64,000 nt of DNA from JAKAXS01 sp965279065 (lineage in GTDB: Bacteria > Pseudomonadota > Alphaproteobacteria > Rhizobiales > Hyphomicrobiaceae), in contig OZ257134.1 in NCBI GenBank assembly GCA_965279065.1, forward strand, positions 1,178,001 to 1,242,000, given 5' to 3'. Below the pieces are notes generated by a model. That model did no database searches. It had not been told where the DNA came from and worked only from the letters and a program-made list of their open reading frames with translations. A program made the translations under genes and the position numbers. Position 1 is the first letter of the stretch; every line of letters begins with the position of its first letter. Shown in pieces: positions 25,573-35,271 of this stretch.

Positions 25573-26496
25573 TCAGCTGTTTGTTGTTCCGTGTGTCACG
25601 ACGCGGCCGGCGAACGCCACGAGACGATCGAGCATGAAGCCAGTGATGCCGATGTAGGCGAGCGCCACGATGATGTCCGGGAGTCGGGAGGAGTTCCACG
25701 CGTCCCAGATGAAGAAGCCGATACCGACTCCACCGGTCAGCATTTCCGCCGCGACGATTGCGAGCCACGACAGACCGATGCCAATACGTAGACCCGTAAA
25801 AATGAAGGGCGCGGCAGCCGGCAGCATGATGTGCCAGAAGTACTCGACCGAGTTTAGCCGCAGTACTTCCGCGACGTTGCGGTAGTCCTGCGGAATGTTG
25901 CGAATGCCGACGGCCGTGTTGATGATTACCGGCCAGACAGCCGTGATGAAAATAACGAACACCGCCGAGGGACCGCTGTCCCTGAAGGCGGCGAGTGCAA
26001 TGGGCAGCCACGCCAGCGGCGGCACGGTGCGCAGCACCTGGAAGATCGGGTCCAACCCGCGCATCATCCATATGCTCTGCCCGATCAGCGCGCCGAGAGC
26101 GATGCCGACGACAGCGGCCAGGCCGAACCCGTAGGCCACGCGTTCCAGGCTGGTCAGAACGCGCCAACCAAGGCCGACGTCCTGTGGACCGTTGAAGAAG
26201 AACGGAGAGACGATGAGATCGTTCGCATCAGCCCAAATACGCGTCGGCGAAGGCAGCGCTGCCAGGGGCGAAGTGGCAAGGCTTTGCCAGATGAAAAGCA
26301 GAATCGCGAGCACCATCACCGGCGGAATAACGGTTGCGGCGATTTCCGCTGCGTGCGCCTTTAGCCGGCTGGCTTTGCCGGCTTTGGTCGGCTTGAGCTG
26401 GATCACGTTCACCTCGCCGAGGTGGCTGGCCGCGACCGCCGCAGGCAAACTGCCTGCAGCGGTCGGAACGAGGGGTTTTGCCGAGATTGCATTCAT
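25573..26496 (-). CDS. nrtB: Nitrate ABC transporter permease
   Basis: Inner-membrane permease of 307 residues with about six hydrophobic segments and the EAA-loop region NIPQDYRNVAEVLRL. The N-terminal 60 residues are cytoplasmic and Ala/Lys-rich. It lies between the binding protein and ATPase genes of the same operon. Confidence 0.9.
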   Translation of the reverse strand: MNAISAKPLVPTAAGSLPAAVAASHLGEVNVIQLKPTKAGKASRLKAHAAEIAATVIPPVMVLAILLFIWQSLATSPLAALPSPTRIWADANDLIVSPFFFNGPQDVGLGWRVLTSLERVAYGFGLAAVVGIALGALIGQSIWMMRGLDPIFQVLRTVPPLAWLPIALAAFRDSGPSAVFVIFITAVWPVIINTAVGIRNIPQDYRNVAEVLRLNSVEYFWHIMLPAAAPFIFTGLRIGIGLSWLAIVAAEMLTGGVGIGFFIWDAWNSSRLPDIIVALAYIGITGFMLDRLVAFAGRVVTHGTTNS

Positions 26497-26514
26497 CAGA
26501 TCGATCTCCCGACG

Positions 26515-27846
26515 TCAGGCAGCCATACGCTTGATCGCCAGCGAGGCGAGGTAAGCCGTCGGGTTGTTGGGGTCGAAGACTTTGCCGTCGAAGAATGTTT
26601 CAGGACCGCGGGACGTCGAGCTGGGGGCGGCCGTGCCGAGGGCTTTGGCCGCTTCACGCCAGATGTCTTCGCGATTGACCTTGTCGACTAGGCCTTTGAC
26701 ATCGGTGGCAGGATCAAACTTGCCCCAACGCATGCCTTCGGTGACAAACCAGGCATCATGGCTCTTGAACGGATACGAAACCGTGCCGTCCTCCCAGAAT
26801 TTCATGAACAGATTGGTGCCCCGCTCGATGCGTCCGCGCCCGTAGTTGATGTCACCCTTGAGACGACCAATGACGTCGTCCGGCGGAACGTTGAACCACT
26901 GACGTCTGCCAAGGATGTCGGCCATCTCGACTTTATTTTCGGGCTTGTCACACCACTGCTGTGCTTCCATTACGGCCATCAGCAGGGCCTTGGCTGATTG
27001 CGGATTTGCATCAAGCCAATCGGTGCGCATGCTGAGCGCCTTCTCTGGATGACGGAACCAGAGTTCGCCCGTGGTGCAAGCCGTGAATCCGATGTCCTGA
27101 TGCACGAGTTGTTCGTTCCAGGGCTCTCCGACACAGAACGCGTCCATCGTGCCGACCTTCATGTTCGCAACCATCTGCGGAGGCGGCACGACGATCGTCG
27201 CCACGTCTTTGTCGGGGTCAATACCGCCGGCCGCCAGCCAGTAGCGCATCCACAAATCGTGGGTGCCTCCAGGGAAGGTCACCGCAACCTTGACTTCCTT
27301 GCCTGCGGCTCGCTTCTTGGCGAACGCCTCCTTGAGGGCTGAGCTGTCGGTGCCGAGCTTCAGGTCGGCATACTCCTTTGCGACCGAGATGCCCTGACAA
27401 TCGAAATTCAACCGGGCGAGAATGCTCATCGGCACCGGAATGTTGTTCTGGGTTACCTTTCCGGCCGACATCAGATAGGGCAGCGGCGACAAGATGTGAG
27501 CACCGTCGATGCCGTTCGAAGCCGACCCCAGAACAAGGTTGTCTCGCGTCGCCCCCCACGAGGCCTGCTTGAGGACGTCGACATTGGTCATCCCGTACTT
27601 CGCGTACAGACCCTTCTCCTTCGCTATGATGAGGGGTGCCGAGTCGGTCAAAGCGATGTAGCCGAGTGCGGCCTTGTTGGTTTCGGGACCTGCGGCCCAC
27701 GCCACATGGGCACCACCCGGAACGAGCGTCTTGGCCGCTGCGAGAAGCGCTGCTGTCGCACTTCCGCGTAGCAGGGTCCGCCGGCTGAGTTCTGTTTCAG
27801 CCGTCACTGACGGCGACTTTGACTTGCCCTTGCTGAGACGTGCCAT
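26515..27846 (-). CDS. nrtA: Nitrate-binding periplasmic protein, Tat-exported
   Basis: Substrate-binding component of the nitrate transporter (NrtA/CmpA family). 443 residues from the ATG at 27846, chosen because GGAGG lies five bases upstream; the open frame to 27882 lacks one. The N-terminus carries a twin-arginine signal (SRRTLLRGSATAALLAAAKT). Family blocks: KAALGYIALTDSAPLIIAKE, VPVPMSILARLNFDCQGISV-like, GTMDAFCVGEPWNEQLV. First gene of the nitrate operon nrtA-nrtB-nrtD-oxidoreductase-nasA. Confidence 0.9.
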   Translation of the reverse strand: MARLSKGKSKSPSVTAETELSRRTLLRGSATAALLAAAKTLVPGGAHVAWAAGPETNKAALGYIALTDSAPLIIAKEKGLYAKYGMTNVDVLKQASWGATRDNLVLGSASNGIDGAHILSPLPYLMSAGKVTQNNIPVPMSILARLNFDCQGISVAKEYADLKLGTDSSALKEAFAKKRAAGKEVKVAVTFPGGTHDLWMRYWLAAGGIDPDKDVATIVVPPPQMVANMKVGTMDAFCVGEPWNEQLVHQDIGFTACTTGELWFRHPEKALSMRTDWLDANPQSAKALLMAVMEAQQWCDKPENKVEMADILGRRQWFNVPPDDVIGRLKGDINYGRGRIERGTNLFMKFWEDGTVSYPFKSHDAWFVTEGMRWGKFDPATDVKGLVDKVNREDIWREAAKALGTAAPSSTSRGPETFFDGKVFDPNNPTAYLASLAIKRMAA

Positions 27847-27855
27847 CGATCCTCC

Positions 27856-28012
27856 AAAAACAGAAAAAGCGCGCCTACGCACCGAACCCGCATAAGTTGC
27901 GAGGTTCGAGTTGCGAAAGGCAGCGCTGCCAAAATGACCCGCCGTTGGGTCCGGTTGCGAAATGGGTTCAACCCATCACCGCGATGCACGCGACAACTCA
28001 ACTTCTGTGCCA
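27856..28012 (-). promoter_or_regulatory. Structured leader and possible -24/-12 promoter of the nitrate operon
   Basis: Read on the minus strand: TGGCACAGAAGTTGAG (28012-27997) resembles a sigma-54 promoter but has GA in place of the -12 GC. The leader then holds ATGGGTT/AACCCAT (27976-27962), a GACCC/GGGTC hairpin with the hexaloop AACGGC (27951-27936), a GGCAGCGCTGCC palindrome, and a strong CGAACC..GGTTCG hairpin (27908-27883) followed 14 bases later by T-rich sequence. A hexaloop with A at position 1 and G at position 4 is what ANTAR regulators (NasR/NasT) recognise, but I see only one clear copy. Confidence 0.35.
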
Positions 28013-28527
28013 ATTCAAATAAAGGAAGATATCTTAGGCAATATCAATCTATTGCGCGGTCTTCACTCAGACGGCTCTACGTCGAGTGTGCGCAGCAATT
28101 GTGCAGCGCAATGAACTGATTGTTTATTTGCTCGGCACTTGCATTCGACAAAGGACAATGAAATCCGACAGCTGCGATCTCTTAAACTCGACATGCGAGT
28201 GCGCGGAGTTTGTCGGCGCGTGATGAACGATCAACGCCTGCGTCGTCACCAAGCAATCGTGCCTCGGACGTCGGGGAGTTGCCGGTGTTTCGACGACAAC
28301 GACGAAGTAGGCAAGGCCGGCCCCTGGGCACTCGCGGACATTCGCGAACTCCGCGGAGCCGACCGCTCGGCTGGCTGTTTGCCACTGCCCGGAGCGGCAC
28401 TCTTCGTGTTCAACGTGGTGCAGCCGGCCGATTCGCCGACGGCTGGCTAAGGGCGCAAGCAATTGGCCCCAACAGATCATCGCATCCCAATCCCCTCAGA
28501 CGGATAGGATGAAACCCTTCAAATTAG
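28013..28527. other. Intergenic stretch without recognisable gene
   Basis: Beyond the nitrate leader I see no supported gene. Short open frames exist on both strands but show no family features and no good ribosome-binding site. Confidence 0.5.
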
Positions 28528-29316
28528 TCATTGGCGCAGAACCCACGTGACGGCCCCATTGAGGTTGTCAGCGACGCAATGGGGAGCGAATCCCAATTCG
28601 CATTCGTCGCCCGGGCGATACTTTCCCGTCCGGACCAAAATACCCTTCAAACCGGCGGCCATTGCACCTCCGACATCGGCTTCGACATCGTCGCCGATCA
28701 TCGCGACCTCGCCCCGCCCACAGCCGAGGCTGTCGACGGCCAAACTGAAGAACTCCAGCGACGGCTTGCCAAGCAGTATGGCCTTTCGCTTGCTTGCAAA
28801 CTCCAGTGCGGCGACAAAGGCGCCAGCATCTAAACTCAATTCGCCGTCTCCGTCTCTGAACGTCCGGTTCCGGGCTAAGGCCAGGAGCTCTGCGCCTGCA
28901 GAAATTTTGCGGTAGGCACAATTGAGACGATCGTAAGTGAAGTACTCGCCTGCATCCCCGACCACGACGGCCTCCGGCCGGCCTGGCGCGAGACCTGCGA
29001 AATCCTCCTCGAGATTAGGATGCACCACAAGGAAGGGTGAAAGTGCATGCGACTCCAGGAACGCCCGCGCCATCAGGGCCGGCGTCAACAGTTCGTCGTC
29101 CGAGACGCGCAGACCCATCCGGCTCAGATCCGCGATCACCTGACGCCGGGAGCGCCGTGTCGTATTCGTCAAGAATCGCAGTGGGTGTCCGGCTTCGCGC
29201 AGCCGCTGCACCGCGGCAAGCGCCCCTTCAATCACAGAGCTGCCGACGTAGATAATGCCCCCCAGGTCGAGAAGAACACCTCGCACGGTGAGTGAACTGA
29301 TTGCGCCTTGTTGCAC
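28528..29316 (-). CDS. HAD-superfamily phosphatase, LHPP-like (class IIA)
   Basis: 262 residues aligning over the whole length with LHPP/NagD-type HAD phosphatases: nucleophile motif LLDLGGIIY, FLTNTTRRSR (motif II Thr), a cap domain, KPSLEFF (motif III Lys) and IGDDVEADVGGAMAAG (motif IV). In most HAD enzymes the residue two after the nucleophile Asp is Asp; here it is Gly. LHPP (phospholysine/phosphohistidine inorganic pyrophosphate phosphatase) also deviates here (DISG), and other blocks such as DAGEYFTYDRLN fit LHPP. Substrate unknown. Isolated gene. Confidence 0.8.
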   Translation of the reverse strand: MQQGAISSLTVRGVLLDLGGIIYVGSSVIEGALAAVQRLREAGHPLRFLTNTTRRSRRQVIADLSRMGLRVSDDELLTPALMARAFLESHALSPFLVVHPNLEEDFAGLAPGRPEAVVVGDAGEYFTYDRLNCAYRKISAGAELLALARNRTFRDGDGELSLDAGAFVAALEFASKRKAILLGKPSLEFFSLAVDSLGCGRGEVAMIGDDVEADVGGAMAAGLKGILVRTGKYRPGDECELGFAPHCVADNLNGAVTWVLRQ

Positions 29317-30081
29317 GTTGGTTCTTTCGCATCTTCGATCGACCCAATGAAATTGGGTGGTTGATCAGCTGACACTGGAGCCTGTTGCGCCCGCGGGACT
29401 AGATCAGTCGTGACGGCGCGTCTGCCCTACGGGGCAAGAGCTGCTCAGGATGAACGCTTTCGTCTTTCCGGTGGAGTGGCAAGAGCTCTTTGCGAACATC
29501 TTCCAGCGCGCGACCGAACTCGCTGAGCCTCCTTTGATCATCAATACTCGACTCTAGCTGCGGTTCGATGCCTCGTTTGCAAAACGCCCCGAGGCTTACG
29601 CCGCCGAGTTTCACCTGTTGCGGAACCGATGTGCGCGGCGCCAATTGGCCTTACCAGTCAAGGGTGCCCGTCTCAGCGGGGCATCCGGCAGGGCTTGTCA
29701 AACTCTGGACCGCCTCGTACGGGCATCCGCGAAGGATGAGGTGCGGCGACATCAATTTGCTCGCCGTTTGGCCTCATGTCATCGGACCTCTAGCCATGTA
29801 GACGTAAAATTCTAGAGAGGCGTCGGCTCGACACTTGACGATTCTTACGGTGACCCCAACTGCAAATATCATCTTCTTTCAACTTTTAGCAACGTGTGAT
29901 TGTATTATCGCAGCTCTGACCAAAGGAGTTTCAGCGAGCACGCCCTCGCTTGCCAAGCTGTTGAGCCGGCGCTAGTCAGTACTCTGGCTTTAAATGATTT
30001 CGCGGGTTGATCGGTCGCGGGAGCAAATGCGCTTGCCATATCATATTTGACCGGTAGCAATGCCGTTAGGGGCAAAGTTTA
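29317..30081. other. Intergenic stretch before the polysaccharide region
   Basis: No confident gene. The best candidate is a minus-strand frame at 29399-29644 whose C-terminal half (DQRRLSEFGRALEDVRKELL) looks helical and protein-like, but I recognise no family and its start is unclear. The rest is AT-rich leader sequence for the next gene. Confidence 0.4.
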
Positions 30082-32031
30082 ATGTGCGGCATTTCCGGTT
30101 TGATTCAGCTCGACGCGTCACCAGTCAAAGACATCGAACACCGTCTTAATGTGATGAGTCGCCTTCTTGCGCACCGAGGGCCAAATGGCAAAGGCACTTG
30201 GGTTGCATCGGGCAAAAGCTGTGGCTTAGCGCATCGTCGGCTTAGCATCCTGGACCTGTCGCAGGCGGGAGCGCAACCCATGAGTGCGCCCTCGGGCCAC
30301 TGTGTCACGCATAATGGCGAAGTTTATAATTTCATCGAAGTGCGTGAGCAGTTGTCGCCAGGCTGGGTGTTTCGCAGCCAGTCAGACACAGAAGTTATTC
30401 TGGCGGCCTATGATCGCTGGGGGATCGATTGTCTCGACCGACTGCAGGGCATGTTCGCCTTCGCGGTTTGGGATGAACGAAACCGTCGCCTGTTTTGTGC
30501 ACGCGACCGGTTTGGCATAAAGCCCTTTTATTACACCGTCGTCGACGGGATTCTGTATTTCGCCTCCGAAGCAAAGGCGTTACTGCCCTTTGTGCCGGAG
30601 ATCGCAACTGACCAGGGAGCATTTGCCGAGTACCTGACATTCCAGTACTGCATTGGCGAGAATACCCTGTTCAAGGGTATCAAAGAATTGCCAGCCGGCC
30701 ACATGTTGCTCGTCGAGAACGGGTCCATCTCGGTACGACGTTATTGGGACGTAAGTTACGAGATCGATCACGATCACAGCCCAGCGTGGTTCACGCGTCG
30801 ACTGCGTGAGATTCTTGAGGACTCAGCGCGGCTTCATATGCGCAGCGATGTCCCCGTCGGCGCATATATTTCAGGCGGCTTGGACTCAACCTTGATCAGC
30901 ATTCTCGCTTCGCGTCACGATAGTGTGCAAAAGACTGCTTTCCACGGCCGTTTCACAGAGTACCCCGGCTACGACGAAAGTGGGTACGCTCACACGGCGG
31001 CTGCTGCCACCGGTGCTGAACTCCATGTCTTAGATATAACTCACGAGGACTTTAGCAAACATATTCGGGACGTGATTTATCACCTCGATTTCCCAGTGGG
31101 TGGGCCAGGATCATTCCCGCAGTACATGGTCTCAGCGCTCGCGAGCCGCCATGTACGCGTTGTGTTAGGCGGGCAGGGTGGCGATGAAATCTTCGGAGGT
31201 TATGCTCGCTATCTTGTTGCGTACTTCGAGCAGTGCATAAAGGCGGCGATAAACGGCACTTATCAGGACGGTCAATTCCTAGTCACGATTGAATCGATAG
31301 TGCCCAATTTGGGTGTGTTACGTGAGTATCAGCCCTTGATCCAAGAGTTTTGGCGCGACGGCTTGTTCGAAGACATGGATCATCGCTATTTCCGTCTCAT
31401 CAATCGCGCTACCGACATGCGAGAAGAGATTGATTGGGCAGAGGTCGATTTGGCCCCCGTCGGCGAGGCATTTAGATCGATCTTCAACAGCGCGCGAAAC
31501 GTGAGAAAGCAGGCGTACTTTGACGCCATGACCCATTTCGATTTCAAATGCCTCCTCCCTGCGCTGCTTACGGTCGAAGATCGGATGAGCATGGCGCACG
31601 GGCTGGAGAGCCGTGTTCCGCTTCTCGATCAGTCTCTTGTCGAGTTTGCAGCTAGTGTGCCACCCGATCTCAAATTTTCTGGCGGACGCTTGAAACAGCT
31701 GCTTCGAGATGTTTTTGACGATGTCGTGCCGAAGGACATCATCGAGCGCAGAGACAAAATGGGATTTCCCGTTCCAATTAGGGAATGGCTGGAGGGGCCT
31801 CTCAACGGCATGGTGGCCGAGATCTTCCGCACGATGAAAGAGCGACATCGGCCCTATTTCCACGCGGACGCGGTCTTGCGAAACTTCGATCATGCTCAGC
31901 CATTCTCGCGCAAGACGTGGGGGCTGTTGTGCCTGGAGTTGTGGCACCAAACTTTCCATGATCGTGCAAGTCACTATAAGGGGCTACTCCGCAAGGAAAT
32001 CGTTCGGTCGGATGTGGAGTTGACCGCATAG
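30082..32031 (+). CDS. asnB: Asparagine synthase-type glutamine amidotransferase
   Basis: 649 residues: N-terminal class II glutaminase with nucleophile Cys2 (MCGISGLIQ), RGPNG and YNF-type blocks, followed by a C-terminal ATP pyrophosphatase domain with SGGLDSTLI. Such AsnB-like proteins in polysaccharide loci usually amidate sugar carboxylates or other intermediates rather than make asparagine. The gene opens the polysaccharide region and stands alone, with about 1 kb before the next recognisable gene. Substrate is unknown. Confidence 0.88.
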   Translation: MCGISGLIQLDASPVKDIEHRLNVMSRLLAHRGPNGKGTWVASGKSCGLAHRRLSILDLSQAGAQPMSAPSGHCVTHNGEVYNFIEVREQLSPGWVFRSQSDTEVILAAYDRWGIDCLDRLQGMFAFAVWDERNRRLFCARDRFGIKPFYYTVVDGILYFASEAKALLPFVPEIATDQGAFAEYLTFQYCIGENTLFKGIKELPAGHMLLVENGSISVRRYWDVSYEIDHDHSPAWFTRRLREILEDSARLHMRSDVPVGAYISGGLDSTLISILASRHDSVQKTAFHGRFTEYPGYDESGYAHTAAAATGAELHVLDITHEDFSKHIRDVIYHLDFPVGGPGSFPQYMVSALASRHVRVVLGGQGGDEIFGGYARYLVAYFEQCIKAAINGTYQDGQFLVTIESIVPNLGVLREYQPLIQEFWRDGLFEDMDHRYFRLINRATDMREEIDWAEVDLAPVGEAFRSIFNSARNVRKQAYFDAMTHFDFKCLLPALLTVEDRMSMAHGLESRVPLLDQSLVEFAASVPPDLKFSGGRLKQLLRDVFDDVVPKDIIERRDKMGFPVPIREWLEGPLNGMVAEIFRTMKERHRPYFHADAVLRNFDHAQPFSRKTWGLLCLELWHQTFHDRASHYKGLLRKEIVRSDVELTA

Positions 32032-32995
32032 GCGAGCGTTGCCAGAATTTGGGTTGGTCGAAAGCTCCGGCCGAAGTGCTCTGTGGAGGTTTAAAAGCGG
32101 TGCCGGCGGCGATATCTGCGCGCTGCCGTGACATTCGATCGTTTAGCGCTGTGCGCTGAAGAGGTTCTCGGGATTGAGAATAATAAGGATGGAATCGTCC
32201 GAGTCTCTCTTGGCGTTGTTAGCGTACCGGATCCTGTGCAAATCGGAGGTTTCTTCTATTCTTCTATCGACCTTGCGCAGTCAGATCGGTTCAGTGGATA
32301 CATGGTTAGGGTTGTCGAGGGTGGAAAGCAGAATCGCTTGATTCCGATCGATATCTGCTGAGAGCAAGAACAAGCCACATGAGGATCCGCTGCTCGGCTC
32401 GTCCGCGAGGTGAGTCGGAGTGGTATGGAAAGGGAGTGTCTCACATTCCGCAAGAGGTCATCTTCACTGGCTGATGCAAGTGCTACTTGAGCAATGCAGA
32501 ATCTGCGCATTGCGGAAATTCTGCGCTGATATTCGTTAGCAAGCTTGGAAGGCGCCTTGATTGGAAAGTCTATGATTTGAGGGCCATTGACCGTAGGGTC
32601 CATACGGCGGTCGAGGTAAATCGGGACACCACGTATAATGCTCCGTCGCTCGGCATTGTGTATCATTGCGGCATGAAATCGTTGCTGGACGGAAGTGGTG
32701 AGTATGAGAAATCCGACCGTACAGTCGGCGTTGTCTCTGCGCTCGAAGTCTTTGCCGGCGCGGGTTCTACTATGGGGCAAAAATCGCCCAAACGTACGAG
32801 GCAACCGCCGAGTTGCTATCAAGCTATCGGTAGGTGAGTTTTGTTAGACCGGCGTCCCTTGATTGCTTCTTGCGACGGCGAATGCTGGCCTCGCCTCGCG
32901 TCTGTCAATGGGTTCCGCTCGCAATTCCGTCGTTCCACAGAACCGGTGCGTTAAGGAAAAATCGGAACCGTTCCAAGCCGAATTTGAAAGAATAA
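32032..32995. other. Long stretch without recognisable gene between asnB and a glycosyltransferase
   Basis: Several short frames overlap here on both strands (for example 32128-32361 plus and 32256-32822 minus), none with a family signature or convincing translation start. A plus frame ending at 32361 (DPVQIGGFFYSSIDLAQSDR) looks protein-like and might be the remnant of a lost gene. Confidence 0.4.
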
Positions 32996-32998
32996 GTG

Positions 32999-34288
32999 AT
33001 GTTCCCGACTAAGCGTCAGAGCGATGTGGCTCCGTTCAACTTGAGCCGACAGGTCAGCCAGTCGGCCCATGTCTTGATGTTCGCGATGGACAGGCACATT
33101 GACAGGCGGATAGCGCTTGTTGCCGAGACGCTGATGGCAAATGGGCTCACCACACGCTTATTCGCGCCTGGCGATCGGTCGCCGAAGGGGGATCCCGACT
33201 GGGTCGAACGGTTCTCCGGGCGAGGAGAAGGTCCCTACGCCGCTGGGTTTAGAATTCATCGCTTTGTACGAGATCGACTGCCTTTTCTAAGTGGAACACT
33301 GCGGCGCATAGCGTGGAAAGTTGTGCAGCGACCCGAGAACGCGTTTCAATCATTGTTCGCATCCGTGATCGAGCGGGCGGCGGCAAAAGTATATGTAGCG
33401 CATGATCTCCCGATGCTTCCGGTGGCGCTTGCAGCAAAGCGCCTTCATGGCGGGAAGGTAGTACTCGACTGCCACGAGCTCTATCCAGAGCAGGAATTCT
33501 CAGTTCGTGAGCGCCAGCTGTGGCGAGGGGTGCAAGCCCGCTACATCGGGCAGGCTGATGCGGTCATTACGATTAATCCTTCGATCGCGCGGGAACTTAC
33601 TCAGCGGCATGGGATCGACGAAGTTGTTGTCGTGAGCAACGCAGACCGTTTCGTTCCCGCCAGCGCGCAAGGCGGTGAAAACCGGCTGAACGAGGTGATC
33701 GGCAATGTCCAGGCTGCGCCGGTCGTTCTCTACCAGGGCGGACTCTCTATGGGGCGGAACCTTGAGACCCTGGTCGCCGCGATCAGCCGCATGCGTCGAG
33801 GCGATACCAAGTTGGTATTTCTCGGCGACGGCCCCGCCGAGCCGCTGCTACGAATGACAGCGCGTCAACTTGGCATTGGTGATCGGGTACATTTTCTTGC
33901 TCGGGTGCCGCAAGCCGAGTTGATCGACATGGCGAGAGGAGCCGACTTTGGCGTCATCCCCTACCTGGGGAACTGCCTCAACAACAAGCTTTGCACGCCG
34001 AACAAGCTATTTGAGTTCATTATGGCACGCTTGCCCATTGTAGCGAACGATCTTCCCGAGATCCGGCGGATCGTCGCTGGCTATCAGATCGGTCTTCTCG
34101 GCGATACCAGATCTCCGACTGAGTTCGCTCAACTCATCGATGCTGCGATCGAAGCCAAATCAAGTCACAGTGTAGTATGGCGAGCCGGCCTGGAGCGAGC
34201 TGCGAACGAACTCTGCTGGGAGCGCGAAGGCGCCAAGTATCTCTCGGTTGTGCGCAGACTCGGTCGCGCGTCCGAACTCCGCAAGTAA
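32999..34288 (+). CDS. Glycosyltransferase family 4 protein
   Basis: Cytoplasmic GT-B glycosyltransferase of 429 residues using a nucleotide-sugar donor. The N-domain holds VLMFAMDRHIDRRIALVAETLMANG and VVLDCHELYPEQEF; the C-domain has VVLYQGGLSMGRNLETLV, VFLGDGPAEPLLR and the donor-site block CTPNKLFEFIMARLPIVANDLPE. It is clearly paralogous to the C-terminal half of the fused transferase at 40795. The ATG at 32999 follows a GTG at 32996; a later start near 33077 is possible. Confidence 0.85.
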   Translation: MFPTKRQSDVAPFNLSRQVSQSAHVLMFAMDRHIDRRIALVAETLMANGLTTRLFAPGDRSPKGDPDWVERFSGRGEGPYAAGFRIHRFVRDRLPFLSGTLRRIAWKVVQRPENAFQSLFASVIERAAAKVYVAHDLPMLPVALAAKRLHGGKVVLDCHELYPEQEFSVRERQLWRGVQARYIGQADAVITINPSIARELTQRHGIDEVVVVSNADRFVPASAQGGENRLNEVIGNVQAAPVVLYQGGLSMGRNLETLVAAISRMRRGDTKLVFLGDGPAEPLLRMTARQLGIGDRVHFLARVPQAELIDMARGADFGVIPYLGNCLNNKLCTPNKLFEFIMARLPIVANDLPEIRRIVAGYQIGLLGDTRSPTEFAQLIDAAIEAKSSHSVVWRAGLERAANELCWEREGAKYLSVVRRLGRASELRK

Positions 34289-34357
34289 CGAGGACTTAGT
34301 CATTGGTGCAGAGGACACCAAGGCTGATCTGTGTGCATCTTCGCCAAGCAAAATACT

Positions 34358-34672
34358 CTAAACGCAGCAAATAAAGCCGTTCCCGTACCTTGCATCATGG
34401 GAATCAAAGCGGGTGTCCGGTTGGAACTTCGTACCTGTGAGTTTGACGAAAGTCATAAGCCGGACCTCAAAATTGCGTGGCTTCCAGCTGTCTAAGGGCT
34501 TCCCCGGATCGTCGACTTGCATGCAGACGAGGAGGATCTCGTCACGCACTGTTTCGTAGATGCCGTAAGGTACAATAAGTCGATCGTAGAGGTCATTCTC
34601 GAAGCGGGTGGTGACAAGAACGCGCTTTGCGATCGCACTAGCAAGAATCGACTCGAAATCCAGGCGCCGCAT
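34358..34672 (-). CDS. Small WYL-like protein
   Basis: 104 residues (MRRLDFESILASAIAKRVLV...). The pattern of a basic strand pair followed by VPYGIYETVRDEILLVCMQV, WKPRNFEVRLMTFVKLTGTKF and a C-terminal DARYGNGFICCV resembles stand-alone WYL-type domains, a ligand or RNA-sensing fold. No helix-turn-helix is attached. The frame is open to 34717. It lies opposite to the surrounding polysaccharide genes. The family call is by pattern only. Confidence 0.5.
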   Translation of the reverse strand: MRRLDFESILASAIAKRVLVTTRFENDLYDRLIVPYGIYETVRDEILLVCMQVDDPGKPLDSWKPRNFEVRLMTFVKLTGTKFQPDTRFDSHDARYGNGFICCV

Positions 34673-34717
34673 TCCAACGGCTTCCCTTTTCGACACTCCA
34701 AATACGGCCTTCTGCAT

Positions 34718-35037
34718 GACCGGTATCCTTCATGATGAAAATTTGGAATGCAGTATGCCCGAGTCGCAGGCTGTGACAGCGCTTGCAAGACACCGTTCTG
34801 AGTTGCCTGTGGACATCGTGACTGCCGGTCGAACGCCACAAACATCAAATCCCGCATCCGCGGCGCATCGCGTCAGCGACACTCGAAGCAGTCGGCCGGC
34901 CGTTGGAAACTGCGACAGCCAGTTTTCCGTCGATCGTCGCCGACTTCGCGTAACCTCACAACCGTCTCGGCATCGCTACCTTCCGCCAGGTCGTGGCTGT
35001 GAAAGTAGTCGCAAATGACGAGCATCTGCGTAAGCAT
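34718..35037. other. Short gap without recognisable gene
   Basis: Only overlapping short frames; nothing with a recognisable domain. Confidence 0.4.
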
Positions 35038-35271
35038 CTATTCGGGGCTTTCTGGCGAATACGCGGCGAGCTCCTGCTCGTAGGTGTGAATGAGGAAGCC
35101 GGCGTCGGAGCAGACCTGCTGAGCGTTGTTGGCCAGCAGCCCCACCATCGCGCCGTCGACATCCTGCGACTTTGGATCGAGGCCCCGCAGGGCTATCGCT
35201 CGCTCATCCGCCAGTTTCTGGATCCGCAGACATTCTCGAATGGCGACGGCAGTCTCTTGGATTTTAGACAT
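35038..35271 (-). CDS. Hypothetical protein, last gene of a small cassette
   Basis: 77 residues, helical (MSKIQETAVAIRECLRIQKL ... CSDAGFLIHTYEQELAAY). Its ATG overlaps the stop of the upstream gene by 8 bp, indicating translational coupling. I do not recognise the family. Confidence 0.6.
   Translation of the reverse strand: MSKIQETAVAIRECLRIQKLADERAIALRGLDPKSQDVDGAMVGLLANNAQQVCSDAGFLIHTYEQELAAYSPESPE

Noticed and set aside
28124..28480. Overlapping frames of about 100 codons between the nitrate operon and the HAD gene
   Set aside because: No ribosome-binding sites or protein-like patterns.
32256..32822. 188-codon minus-strand frame between asnB and the glycosyltransferase
   Set aside because: No recognisable blocks, irregular composition, overlaps other equally weak frames.
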